This document shows, piece after piece, positions 24,924-34,260 of a stretch of 64,000 nucleotides of DNA. The DNA lies in assembly GCA_024275825.1 (NCBI GenBank), contig JAJRYK010000023.1, forward strand, positions 1 through 64,000, given 5' to 3'. The stretch's first letter is position 1; the number at the start of each line of letters is the position of its first letter. Below the pieces are notes generated by a model, which saw only the letters and a list, made by a program, of their open reading frames with translations, was not told the origin of the DNA and ran no database searches. This stretch comes from Alphaproteobacteria bacterium (GTDB taxonomy: Bacteria > Pseudomonadota > Alphaproteobacteria > Micavibrionales > Micavibrionaceae). The translations under genes were made by a program, and so were the position numbers.

Positions 24924-26306
24924 ATGTCTTTTAAAGAACTAGGCCTTAGCGAAAATATTCTCAAAGCCATTGCAGATTGTGGCTATGATACGCCTACACC
25001 CATTAAGGAACAAGCCATTCCCGCCGTGCTGATGATGCGCGATGTGGTTGGTTTGGCGCAGACGGGTACAGGGAAAACGGCGGGCTTTACGCTGCCGATG
25101 ATTGAAATTTTGGCTGGTGGCCGGGCGAAGGCGCGCATGCCGCGCTCGCTGATCCTGACGCCCACGCGCGAACTTGCGGCGCAGATCTCTGAGAATTTTG
25201 ACACCTATGGTAAATATTGCAAGCTGGATATGGCTTTGCTGGTGGGCGGGGTGTCTATGGCTGAGCAGATTAAGAAGCTCGATCGCGGCGTTGATGTGCT
25301 GATTGCCACGCCTGGGCGCTTGATGGATTTGTTTGAGCGCGGGCAAATCTTGCTGACCGACATTAAAATTCTGGTGATTGATGAGGCCGACCGGATGCTG
25401 GATATGGGCTTTATCCCGGATATTGAGAAAATTATTGGATTTTTGCCCTTCACGCGCCAGACCCTGTTGTTTTCAGCGACTATGCCGCCGGAGATTAAAA
25501 AGCTGACGCAAAAATTTCAAAGTAATCCGAAAGAAATTGCCGTCGCTGCGACCTCTTCTACGGCGGAAAACGTTTCTCAGTTCCTCGTCTGGACGCCGCG
25601 CAAGAATAAGATGGAGGTGCTGGACCAAATCATTCGTGATGAGAAGGTGCAAAACGCCTTTATCTTCTGTAATCGCAAGCGCGATATTGGTGATCTGGTG
25701 AAGTTTTTGAACCGTAAAGGGCATAAAGCTGGCGAGATGCATGGCGATATGGCGCAGTCGCAGCGCGTTGTGACGCTTAACCAGTTTAAGAATAATGAGA
25801 TCACTTTGATGGTCTGTAGTGATGTGGTTGCGCGCGGGATTGATGTGAGTAATGTCTCGCATGTATTTAATTACGACGTGCCGATGAGCGCGGAAGATTA
25901 TGTGCACCGCATTGGCCGGACAGGTCGCGCAGGGAAAGAAGGCCGCGCCTGGACACTGGCCGCGCCGAAGGCTGATAATGAAAATGTGGAGGCGATTGAG
26001 AAGCTGATCAAGAAGGCGATCGAAGTCGTTGATGTTAAGGGCGGATCAAAATCTCAAGGCGGCGGTGAGCGCTCATCCTCAAGGTCGCATGATCGCAAGC
26101 CTAAAGAGGCACGCCCAAAAGATTCTAAAGAAAAGAGTGACCGTAAAGAGCACTCACCCAAGCCGAAGCCACAATCGGAAGAGCGTGCTCTCGTGAAAGA
26201 GTCGCGCGCTAAAGATGCGCCTAAAAAGGTTCCGCAAAAGACTTCACAAAACACGGATGAGGATGTGACAGGTTTTGGCGAAAATGTACCAAGCTTTTTT
26301 CGGTAG
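24924..26306 (+). CDS. DEAD-box RNA helicase (RhlE-like)
   Basis: ATG 24924 (MSFKELGLSENIL) gives 460 residues. All motifs are present: Q motif 'TPTPIKEQAIP', Walker A 'AQTGTGKT', 'PTRELAAQ', 'DEADRMLDMGF', 'FSATMPPEI', 'IFCNRKRDI', 'VARGIDVSNVSHVFNYD' and 'HRIGRTGRAG'. The last 90 residues form a Lys/Ser/Glu-rich basic tail that probably binds RNA. Such helicases remodel RNA in ribosome assembly or decay. It is a single-gene unit. Confidence 0.95.
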   Translation: MSFKELGLSENILKAIADCGYDTPTPIKEQAIPAVLMMRDVVGLAQTGTGKTAGFTLPMIEILAGGRAKARMPRSLILTPTRELAAQISENFDTYGKYCKLDMALLVGGVSMAEQIKKLDRGVDVLIATPGRLMDLFERGQILLTDIKILVIDEADRMLDMGFIPDIEKIIGFLPFTRQTLLFSATMPPEIKKLTQKFQSNPKEIAVAATSSTAENVSQFLVWTPRKNKMEVLDQIIRDEKVQNAFIFCNRKRDIGDLVKFLNRKGHKAGEMHGDMAQSQRVVTLNQFKNNEITLMVCSDVVARGIDVSNVSHVFNYDVPMSAEDYVHRIGRTGRAGKEGRAWTLAAPKADNENVEAIEKLIKKAIEVVDVKGGSKSQGGGERSSSRSHDRKPKEARPKDSKEKSDRKEHSPKPKPQSEERALVKESRAKDAPKKVPQKTSQNTDEDVTGFGENVPSFFR

Positions 26307-26387
26307 GTTTTAGGCCGTATCCTTGCTTTATGCCGGCGCGGCTGGCACAATTTTTCTAGTGTTTGACCCTATTGACCTGCTGTGTTT

Positions 26388-28832
26388 ATGCCCAAATTTT
26401 ATTATCATCATTGTAAATACGTCCTGGCCTTTGTTGGCTTGTTGCTCGCAATGTTTTCAGCATCGGCGCAGGCGCAGGTTTTGACGGGGTATTATGATGA
26501 GCAGCCAGAGGTTGTCACCACAGATTTTGATCCACCATTTGCTCAACCGACCGAGATCTATGTTGAAACACAGCAGGCATCCAATGCCTTGACGGATTAT
26601 GATTGGCGCGATGATGGCGGCGCGCCTTTGTGGTTAACTGAACCGGCGGTATCGCCGCCAGCACCATCGACACCGGTGGTGGCAGAGCTCACGCCACCGC
26701 CACCGCCACAGGGCGCAGAGCCGGTTGATTTGGATGCTGATAGTTTGGTTCATGACGAAGATAACCAAATTATTACAGCTTCTGGTGATGTATTTCTGAC
26801 GCAAACGGGCCGTATCTTGCGCGCTGATAAGATTGTTTATGATTTACGGACGGATAAAGTTGAGGCTTCGGGGCATGTGGTAATTAATGAGCCCAATGGC
26901 GATATTCATTACGCTGATTATATCGAGGTAAAGGACAAAATGAAGGACGGGTTTGTGCGGCAATTACAAACCACGCTGAATGACGGCTCTCGTTTTTTTG
27001 CTGATGAAGGAGAACGCATCGATGGCAATAAAACAAAAATGTATGACGCGACCTATACACCGTGTGAGCCGTGTGAGAGCGATCCAGATAAAGCGCCAAC
27101 ATGGCAAATCCGCGCTGCCGAAGTTACGCATGATGAAGAGAGCCAAACCATTTCATATAAGCACGCACGGCTTGAGGCTTTTGGCGTGCCGGTGGCCTAC
27201 ACGCCTTATTTTTCGCACCCCGATGGTACGGTTGAGCGCAAAAGCGGGTTTTTAGCGCCGTCCTTTGGGTTTAGCAGTAGTTTGGGTAATTTTATTGGTA
27301 GCCAATATTACTGGAATATCGCGCCGGATCAGGATACGACATTTGGTTTGACGGCCTACACAAAGAAAAACCCTCTTGGCACGCTTGCGTATCGTAAACG
27401 TTGGGAGAGTGCCTCTTTGGTATTTGAAGGAAGCGGTACGTCATCTAAGCGCAGAGGGAAAGGTGAGGAGAGTGCGCGGGGGCATATTTTTGCGAAGGCG
27501 CTGTGGGATATCAATGATAAATGGCGCTCTGGCCTTGATGTTGAATGGTCTTCGGATGATCGGTATTTGCGTCAGTATAACTTCAGAAGTAAAAACGTGC
27601 TGGAAAGCCAGCTGTATGCCGAGCGCTTTTCCGGCAGGGATTACTTCGTCGCGCGTTTGGTCGATTTTCAGGATACGCGGGTTCGAGATGAGCAAGAAGA
27701 CCAGCCTGAAATTCTGCCGGAGATTGTGGCTAGCTTTGTCGGTGAACCGAACTCTGTGCCGGTTATCAAAGGGCGCTGGCGCTTTGAAGGCTCCGCGCTT
27801 GGCCTGCGCCGTAATAGTGAAGGCGGGCAGGATGTTAACCGTGTGAGCGCAAAAGGTGGATGGGATCGCCGCTTGGTGTCCGATTATGGCCTGTTGACGG
27901 ATGTTAGCGCCAATGCACGGTGGGATTTTTATAATGTGCGCGACCGGGATGTATCAACGCCAGGGTCAGGAATTAGTGATAATGCCACTGATTCCCGCTT
28001 TTTCCCAAGCCTTCATGTCGAAAGCAGTTACCCGATGGCTAAAGAATTCGAGCGCATGCAAGTTTCGATTGAACCCGTTGTGTCTTTGACGTTGGCGCAA
28101 AACATTGATGTGAATGATGATATCCCCAATGAGGATAGTCAGGATGTTCAGATTGATACCAGCAATCTTTTTGAGCCCAATCGTTTCCCCGGCTTTGACC
28201 GAATAGAGGATAAATCACATCTGACATACGGCGTGCGGACGGGGCTCTATGGATATGAAGGCAGCCGCGGTGAAGTTTTTCTTGGGCAAAGCTTGCGTTT
28301 TGAGGATGATGATAATCCATTTCCCGAAGGCTCCGGCCTTTCTGACCAGCAGTCAGATATTGTGGGGCAGGTGTCTGGTCGCTACACCGATATGTATTCA
28401 CTCGATTACAGGTTTCAGCTAGATGGCAGGCGTTTATCGTCCCGCCGTCATGAACTTGACGCTTCTGCTGATTGGAACAGGTTTCGTTTAAATACGAGAT
28501 ATCTCTATGCGAATGCTTTGGAAGGCACAGACATTAGTGAGAGCAGAGAGCAAGTCCAGGCAAATGCGGCCTATTATCTGACGAAAGAATGGCGGGTGCG
28601 CGGCGGTGGAACGCAGGATTTTGGAGATAATCCAGGTCTTAGAAAAAGCTACGTTGGGGTGGATTATTTGGGGCAATGTTTGTTCTGGTCTCTAACTGGC
28701 CAAAGAAATCTAACAGATGATGATGCAGGGGAAAGTGACACGGAAGTTATTTTTCGTATTGCCCTTAAAAATCTTGGAAATTTTGTAACCTCGGACTTGC
28801 GTCGTGAGCAGGGTGCATCGTACTCTCAATAG
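26388..28832 (+). CDS. lptD: LPS-assembly outer-membrane protein LptD
   Basis: About 814 residues with a signal peptide ending 'ASAQAQ'. A Pro-rich linker (about 85-115) is followed by the OstA/LptA-like beta-jellyroll ('ADSLVHDEDNQIITASGDVFLTQ', 'ADKIVYDLRTDKVEASGHV'). The large C-terminal beta-barrel begins near residue 210 with 'YTPCEPCESDPDKAPTWQI', a Cys pair, and ends with a further Cys in 'YLGQCLFW'; these are likely the disulfides known in LptD. It inserts lipopolysaccharide into the outer leaflet with LptE. The surA, pdxA and ksgA genes that often follow are not here. Confidence 0.94.
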   Translation: MPKFYYHHCKYVLAFVGLLLAMFSASAQAQVLTGYYDEQPEVVTTDFDPPFAQPTEIYVETQQASNALTDYDWRDDGGAPLWLTEPAVSPPAPSTPVVAELTPPPPPQGAEPVDLDADSLVHDEDNQIITASGDVFLTQTGRILRADKIVYDLRTDKVEASGHVVINEPNGDIHYADYIEVKDKMKDGFVRQLQTTLNDGSRFFADEGERIDGNKTKMYDATYTPCEPCESDPDKAPTWQIRAAEVTHDEESQTISYKHARLEAFGVPVAYTPYFSHPDGTVERKSGFLAPSFGFSSSLGNFIGSQYYWNIAPDQDTTFGLTAYTKKNPLGTLAYRKRWESASLVFEGSGTSSKRRGKGEESARGHIFAKALWDINDKWRSGLDVEWSSDDRYLRQYNFRSKNVLESQLYAERFSGRDYFVARLVDFQDTRVRDEQEDQPEILPEIVASFVGEPNSVPVIKGRWRFEGSALGLRRNSEGGQDVNRVSAKGGWDRRLVSDYGLLTDVSANARWDFYNVRDRDVSTPGSGISDNATDSRFFPSLHVESSYPMAKEFERMQVSIEPVVSLTLAQNIDVNDDIPNEDSQDVQIDTSNLFEPNRFPGFDRIEDKSHLTYGVRTGLYGYEGSRGEVFLGQSLRFEDDDNPFPEGSGLSDQQSDIVGQVSGRYTDMYSLDYRFQLDGRRLSSRRHELDASADWNRFRLNTRYLYANALEGTDISESREQVQANAAYYLTKEWRVRGGGTQDFGDNPGLRKSYVGVDYLGQCLFWSLTGQRNLTDDDAGESDTEVIFRIALKNLGNFVTSDLRREQGASYSQ

Positions 28833-28890
28833 CAGTGACGCTGAATGTTCCGTTTGGCACCTTGAGTAATGTATAGGATATTGTAAACGC

Positions 28891-30774
28891 GTGGATTTTG
28901 CTCTCGCCTCCAGCTCTCATATGTGGTTTGTGCTCGCTTTGGCGGGCATTGTCATTGTGCTGTTTATACGAGAGCGTATTCCGTTAGAGATCACGAGCGT
29001 ATTGATGTTGACCAGTCTTTTGCTGTTTGGTCAGTTTTTTCCTTTGCTTGACGCGAATGGCGCTAATCAGATGGATGCGACTGCGCTGCTTAGCGGTTTT
29101 GCCAATCCGTCTCTGATTGCCGTTCTTGCGCTTCTTGTGATGGGGCAGGCGATGATTCACACCGATGCACTTCGCGCGGTGACCAGTATGTTTGTCAATT
29201 CTGGGCAAAAAATGGCGTGGCTCTCTATCGCCGGGATTTTAGTCTTTGTGATGGTGTGTAGTGCATTTTTGAATAATACACCGCTCGTAATTATTGCGAT
29301 TCCGTTGATGCAGAGCTTGGCACATTCGATCGGTTTGTCAGATAGTCGGGTGATGATGCCGCTCAGCTATGTTGCGATTTTGGGCGGCATGATGACGCTT
29401 ATTGGGTCCTCAACCAACCTTCTTGTCTCTTCGACCATGACGGAGCTTGGATATGCCCCGCTTGGGTTTTTTGACTTTGTGGTGCCTGGCATGATTATGG
29501 CGGCGATTGGGTTTGTCTATGTTTTGGCGGTTGTGCCAAGGCTTTTGCCTGACCGCTCGACCATGGCGCGGGCGCTTAGGGGTGATCAGAAAGAGTTTGT
29601 GGCGGAGCTGGATATCAGTAGGGACAGCAAGTTGATTGGTATGGAATGTGAAGAAGGACATTTTCCAGAGCTCGGAGATCTCAATATCAAGCTGATCCAG
29701 CGCGGTGGTCATTTGCTGTTACCGCCGTTTGAGTGCTACGCTATTGAAGCTGGTGATAATTTGATCGTTGCGGCCACGCGCGAGACATTGACAGAGCTGT
29801 TGTCAAAATATCCCGGATTCTTGCTGTCTGAGGAAGAGGCCGAAGTCATGGGCAGCGTTTCTGAAAACGAAGAAGAGGGTGAGGTTAGCCGCGCTGACAC
29901 AGGGATTTTGGCTGAAATTATGATATCGCCAGCATCGCGGATGATTGATATGTCGCTCGAGCATGTTGGCTTTCACAAGCAATATGGTGCGATTGTTTTG
30001 GGTATTCAGCGCCGTGCAAAGGTTGTGCGTCGCCGTTTAGGGCGGATCAGGCTGGAGGCTGGTGACGTGTTGCTGGTGGCTGGCCAGCGCGCTGTGATTG
30101 ATTCTTTGCGCGAAAGCTCTGATTTTATGATGCTGTCAGGTTCTAAAAAGGATTTACCACTACCTAAAAAAGCACCGATTGCGGGCGGTATTTTTCTGAG
30201 CGTTATCGCTCTTGCTGCGCTTTGGTTTTTGTCTATTCCGGTGGCGGCGATTACGGGCGCTGTACTGATGGTGGTGACGGGGTGCCTGAATGTCCGCCAG
30301 GCCACGCGGGCGATTGATCGTAAGATTTTCTTTCTTGTGGGTTCGATGCTCGCGCTTGGCACGGCGCTGCAGGCCAGCGGCGGCGCGCGCTATATTGCGG
30401 ATGTGATGCTCTCGCTGCCCTTTGTTGACTCGCCGCTTTCTATGCTCGCGACGCTGTTTATTCTCGTGGCTGTTTGTACCAATTTGCTCACGAATAATGC
30501 CTGCGCTATTTTGTTCACACCAATTGCGATGAATTTGGCGGGCACCATCGATGTAGGGCCGGGGTTGAACGGTGACATTGCCTTTATCTTTGCGCTAACG
30601 GTCTTGTTTGCGGCGAATTGTTCTTTCGCTTCACCCATTGGTTATCAGACGAATTTGCTGGTGATGGGGCCGGGGCACTATCGGTTCCGAGATTTTTTGA
30701 AGGGGGGAATCCCTCTTGTGCTCTTGCTCTGGTGTGTGTTTGTGCTGATTGCTAAATATTATTTTGGAGTCTAG
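28891..30774 (+). CDS. SLC13/DASS-type permease with two RCK_C (TrkA-C) domains
   Basis: The 627-residue protein starts with GTG. Membrane segments at both ends flank a soluble middle. The N-terminal half has 'SAFLNNTPLVIIAIPLM' and 'GSSTNLLVSS' (the sodium-binding SNT-type motif); the C-terminal half has 'TNLLTNNACAILFTPIA' and 'ASPIGYQTNLLVMGPG'. Two TrkA-C-like domains lie at about residues 230-310 and 345-410. This is the layout of the SLC13 permeases with regulatory domains, which move sulfate, dicarboxylates or similar anions. Specific substrate unknown. Convergent with the next gene. Confidence 0.88.
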   Translation: MDFALASSSHMWFVLALAGIVIVLFIRERIPLEITSVLMLTSLLLFGQFFPLLDANGANQMDATALLSGFANPSLIAVLALLVMGQAMIHTDALRAVTSMFVNSGQKMAWLSIAGILVFVMVCSAFLNNTPLVIIAIPLMQSLAHSIGLSDSRVMMPLSYVAILGGMMTLIGSSTNLLVSSTMTELGYAPLGFFDFVVPGMIMAAIGFVYVLAVVPRLLPDRSTMARALRGDQKEFVAELDISRDSKLIGMECEEGHFPELGDLNIKLIQRGGHLLLPPFECYAIEAGDNLIVAATRETLTELLSKYPGFLLSEEEAEVMGSVSENEEEGEVSRADTGILAEIMISPASRMIDMSLEHVGFHKQYGAIVLGIQRRAKVVRRRLGRIRLEAGDVLLVAGQRAVIDSLRESSDFMMLSGSKKDLPLPKKAPIAGGIFLSVIALAALWFLSIPVAAITGAVLMVVTGCLNVRQATRAIDRKIFFLVGSMLALGTALQASGGARYIADVMLSLPFVDSPLSMLATLFILVAVCTNLLTNNACAILFTPIAMNLAGTIDVGPGLNGDIAFIFALTVLFAANCSFASPIGYQTNLLVMGPGHYRFRDFLKGGIPLVLLLWCVFVLIAKYYFGV

Positions 30775-30777
30775 CGG

Positions 30778-31893
30778 TTAGTCTTTTAGAATTTCTAATG
30801 TTTCGATTTCATTATCGCGGAAGATGAAGTGGCCGCGCTCAAGAGGTTTCCCCTCTTCATTTTTAAGCAAAAATCCAAGTTTATTATTTTTAAAGTCTTC
30901 CAGCACTATTGCGGTGTTTGCTTCATTTTTAAAGCGTTGAAGCGGCGCGGTATCTAAGCTCGCACTGCTAAATTGCTCTAGATAGGCCAATGCATCATCG
31001 ATGTTTTCTGCGTGCACAGCGCCAGATAGGGAGAGAGCGCCACGTTGATTCTCTAGCGTTAACCCTAGCTCCAAACTTTCATGGCCCAGCGATTTCATGT
31101 CAGCAGAGATTATATAGTCCTGAAGATCACTCTGAAGACTGCCTGTGGCGTTCTGCCATGGCATGCCATAGAGATTGAGACCACCGGCCTGAAATTGTCC
31201 GCTGATCTGCGGCGCTGTATTTGGCGCGATGGTCAGGCGCACTTGGCCGTTAACGCGGGTGGCCTTGATGGGTGCGATGTCGAGTTTGCCGCGCTCAAGC
31301 CCTGCATTTATCTGCAGCAGACCATCTGCATTGATAAAGCCTGTGAGGTCGGCGATGGCACTGATGTGTTTTTGTTGGCTGCGCAAGCGGCCTGTGAGGG
31401 TTAGCTCGCTGCCTTTCTTACGCGCTTGGAGATCAAAATCTAGAGTGATGCCGCCGATTGTGTCAGTAAGAAGCGCAATGCGCCCTTTTTCGATGGATAG
31501 GGTTTGCGGTGTGTTTTGAGGGGTGATGGTGCGCACATGATTTCGATCCCAGCCTGCTATGGAGATGAGCCCGTCATCAGAAAACTCACCGATTAAGCTG
31601 AGGCCTTGAATTGCAATACTGCGAGGCTGTTTGTGGAGCAGTAGGTTGAGGGGGGAATATGAGAGTTCTAGGCGCTTTATGGTGCTTAGCGCTTCGTCAT
31701 CGAGCGCGATATTTTTAAAGCGCGCCGCGCTTATGCGGATGTCGCTTTTCTCAATCGTCGCGCTTGTGAACCCCATCTGGCGAAGAGTTTGGAGGGCTTT
31801 TGTCTGGACAAGATCAGGGAGCTGAACGGTTGTGAAATATGCGCTATAGATGATTAAGCATAAAACAACAACAATCGCGACATACTTTTTCAT
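30778..31893 (-). CDS. AsmA/YdbH-like envelope protein (tentative)
   Basis: From ATG 31893, 371 residues with one N-terminal membrane helix (residues 3-20) and a long beta-rich periplasmic part. Repeating amphipathic strands such as 'RSIAIQGLSLIGEFSDDG', 'LSIEKGRIALLTDTIGGITLDF', 'GSELTLTGRLRSQQKHISA' and 'GALSLSGAVHAEN' resemble AsmA-like or YdbH-type proteins that bridge the two membranes and carry lipid. It is shorter than most of these. No neighbour supports a specific role. The call rests on strand pattern only. Confidence 0.5.
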   Translation of the reverse strand: MKKYVAIVVVLCLIIYSAYFTTVQLPDLVQTKALQTLRQMGFTSATIEKSDIRISAARFKNIALDDEALSTIKRLELSYSPLNLLLHKQPRSIAIQGLSLIGEFSDDGLISIAGWDRNHVRTITPQNTPQTLSIEKGRIALLTDTIGGITLDFDLQARKKGSELTLTGRLRSQQKHISAIADLTGFINADGLLQINAGLERGKLDIAPIKATRVNGQVRLTIAPNTAPQISGQFQAGGLNLYGMPWQNATGSLQSDLQDYIISADMKSLGHESLELGLTLENQRGALSLSGAVHAENIDDALAYLEQFSSASLDTAPLQRFKNEANTAIVLEDFKNNKLGFLLKNEEGKPLERGHFIFRDNEIETLEILKD

Positions 31894-31929
31894 AATACAT
31901 AAATCTTTAATATTAACCAATAAGAGCTT

Positions 31930-32029
31930 CCTCCCCTTGAGGGGGAGGATTGAGGTGGGGGTTTACGGTGTTTAGATTGGTTGACCGTTCGTAACCCCTC
32001 CCCCTAACCCCCTCCCTCTGGGAGGGGGA
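31930..32029. repeat. CTCCCCCT/AGGGGGAG intergenic palindrome
   Basis: TTCCTCCCCTTGAGGGGGAGGATTGAGGTGGGG-type left part mirrors the right part CCCCTCCCCCTAACCCCCTCCC...GGGAGGGGGAA. It lies between parE and the AsmA-like gene. Only this copy is seen. Confidence 0.7.
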
Positions 32030-32038
32030 ATAACAGGA

Positions 32039-34066
32039 TTAGACGTCTATATCCTGCGCAAATTCAGCATTATCCTGAATAAACCGAAAGCGCGGTTCGG
32101 CATTTTTGCCCATCAGGCGCTCCACCAGATCATCAATTTCAGCCTGTCCACCTACGGTTTCCCGCACATCATCATCTGCGATTTCGGAGGTGAGGCCGAG
32201 TACGGCGATAGCATCGGGTAGAGTGACGCGCAAGAGCGTACGGGTTTTGGGGTTCATTGTGGTTTCTTTCAGCTGCGCGGCGGGCATTTCGCCCAGTCCC
32301 TTAAAGCGGCTCATTGTGACGTTCTTTTTGCCCTTAAAGACAGTCTCCATCAGCTCGTCTTTATGCTCGTCATCCTTCGCATAGGCGCTTTCATTGCCGC
32401 TGACGAGGCGGTAGAGCGGCGGTTGCGCGATGAATAGATGCCCAGCTTCGATCATGGGTTTCATCTGCGTGTAGAAGAAGGTGATGAGCAGGGCGGCAAT
32501 ATGCGCGCCGTCAACATCTGCATCCGTCATGACAATGATGCGTTCATAGCGGAGCTTTTCGAGGTCAAAATCTTTACCTGTGCCGCAGCCCAAGGCTTGT
32601 ATCAGGTCCTGAATTTCACGATTGGCGCGGATTTTGTCGCTTGTCGCGCTGACAACGTTCAGGATTTTCCCGCGCAGAGGAAGGATGGCTTGCGTTTCTC
32701 GTGCACGGCCTTGCTTGGCGCTGCCGCCCGCACTATCGCCCTCAACGATGAACAGCTCTGTGCCTTCAGCGTTGCGGCGGGAGCAATCTGCAAGTTTACC
32801 GGGCAGGCTGAGCTTGCGCGTTGCGCTTTTGCGCGCTTGGTCTTTGTCGTTCTTGCGGCGCTGACGCTCTTCGGCGCGCTCGATAATGGCCTGGAGGAGG
32901 GTGTTGCTTGATTCAGGATCGCTTGAAAGCCAGTGATCGAAATGGTCCTTGATCGCATTATCAACCCAGCGTGTCACGGATGTGTTGACTAGTTTTTCTT
33001 TGGTCTGTCCCTGAAATTGTGGGTCCTTGATGAAGACGGAGAGCAGGATAGCCGCGCCATTCATAATGTCATCAGCGGTGATGATGGAGGCTTTTTTCTG
33101 GCCCGTCATTTCGCCATAGGCGCGTAAGGATCGTGATAGTGCAGTGCGCAGGCCGCTTTCATGCGTGCCGCCATTTATGGTCGGAATGGTGTTGCAATAG
33201 GAGTGCGAGAAGCCTTCGCCGCCTGTGGGCCAGGCCACGGCAAACTCCACGCGGCCTTCATTGTCTGCCAGCTTTGCTTTTCCATGAAAGGGTTTTTCGA
33301 TGATGGTTTTTCGATCATGAAGTGATGCTTCAAGAAAGTCCATCAAACCATTGGGGAATTTAAAAATCTCTTTTGCCTTAATTTTAGCATCATCAGGAAT
33401 AAGCGCTGGGTCACATTTCCAGCGGATTTCAACGCCGGAATAGAGATAGGCCTTTGAGCGGGCCATTTGGTACAGCCAGCTGGGCTTAAACCTCGCCTTG
33501 GAGCCAAAAATATCGGCATCAGGATGGAAGTAAACAGTTGTGCCGCGGCGGTTGTTCGTCGCACCGAGTTTCTCGAGTTTTGTTGTTGGCAAACCGCGAG
33601 AGAAGCTTTGTTTATAAAGCTTTTTATCGCGCGCAACCTCGATCCACATATCATCAGACAGTGCGTTCACAACGGAGATCCCTACGCCATGTAGGCCGCC
33701 AGAGGTTTGATAGGATTTATTGCTGAATTTACCGCCGGAATGGAGCATGGTGAGAATGACCTCCAGCGCTGATTTTCCGGGATATTTGGGGTGTTCGTCG
33801 ACGGGAATGCCACGACCATTATCCTTGATCGTGATCGCGTTATTCGCATCGAGCGAGATTTCAATCCAGTCTGCATGACCGGCTACGGCTTCATCCATCG
33901 AATTATCGAGCACTTCACCAACCAGATGGTGCATCGCACGATCATCCGTGCCGCCAATATACATACCGGGGCGTTTGCGAACGGGCTCCAGCCCCTCCAG
34001 CACTTCAATATCTGAGGCGCTGTAGCTGTTGTCTTTGGAAGGCTTTGAGGCGAAAAGGTCGGGCAT
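32039..34066 (-). CDS. parE: DNA topoisomerase IV subunit B
   Basis: The start at ATG 34066 (MPDLFASKP) matches alphaproteobacterial ParE; the longer frame has an A+T-rich unrelated leader. The 675 residues include the GHKL ATPase ('GEVLDNSMDEAVAG', 'KDNGRGIPVD', 'TSGGLHGVGISVVNAL'), the transducer and the Toprim domain ('VEGDSAGGSAKQGR', 'MTDADVDGAHIAALL'). 'FKGLGEMPAAQLKETTMNP' near the end is shared by GyrB and ParE. The short length, without the GyrB insertion, points to ParE. ParE separates replicated chromosomes with ParC, which is not in the window. Confidence 0.95.
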   Translation of the reverse strand: MPDLFASKPSKDNSYSASDIEVLEGLEPVRKRPGMYIGGTDDRAMHHLVGEVLDNSMDEAVAGHADWIEISLDANNAITIKDNGRGIPVDEHPKYPGKSALEVILTMLHSGGKFSNKSYQTSGGLHGVGISVVNALSDDMWIEVARDKKLYKQSFSRGLPTTKLEKLGATNNRRGTTVYFHPDADIFGSKARFKPSWLYQMARSKAYLYSGVEIRWKCDPALIPDDAKIKAKEIFKFPNGLMDFLEASLHDRKTIIEKPFHGKAKLADNEGRVEFAVAWPTGGEGFSHSYCNTIPTINGGTHESGLRTALSRSLRAYGEMTGQKKASIITADDIMNGAAILLSVFIKDPQFQGQTKEKLVNTSVTRWVDNAIKDHFDHWLSSDPESSNTLLQAIIERAEERQRRKNDKDQARKSATRKLSLPGKLADCSRRNAEGTELFIVEGDSAGGSAKQGRARETQAILPLRGKILNVVSATSDKIRANREIQDLIQALGCGTGKDFDLEKLRYERIIVMTDADVDGAHIAALLITFFYTQMKPMIEAGHLFIAQPPLYRLVSGNESAYAKDDEHKDELMETVFKGKKNVTMSRFKGLGEMPAAQLKETTMNPKTRTLLRVTLPDAIAVLGLTSEIADDDVRETVGGQAEIDDLVERLMGKNAEPRFRFIQDNAEFAQDIDV

Positions 34067-34260
34067 ATTTAAGGTTTTACTCGCGTGATAAAATATTGTC
34101 TTTAAAATTGAATAGCGCTGCAGAATAGAGAAATCAACAGCTTTCAGCCATTTGGCGTAAATTACGCAGAACAAAAGCATGTGTGGCTACGTTATCGTGG
34201 CGGTGCCCCTGCAAATTGTGTTAAAATGAAGGTTCAATGTTTAACCAACTGAAATTAAAT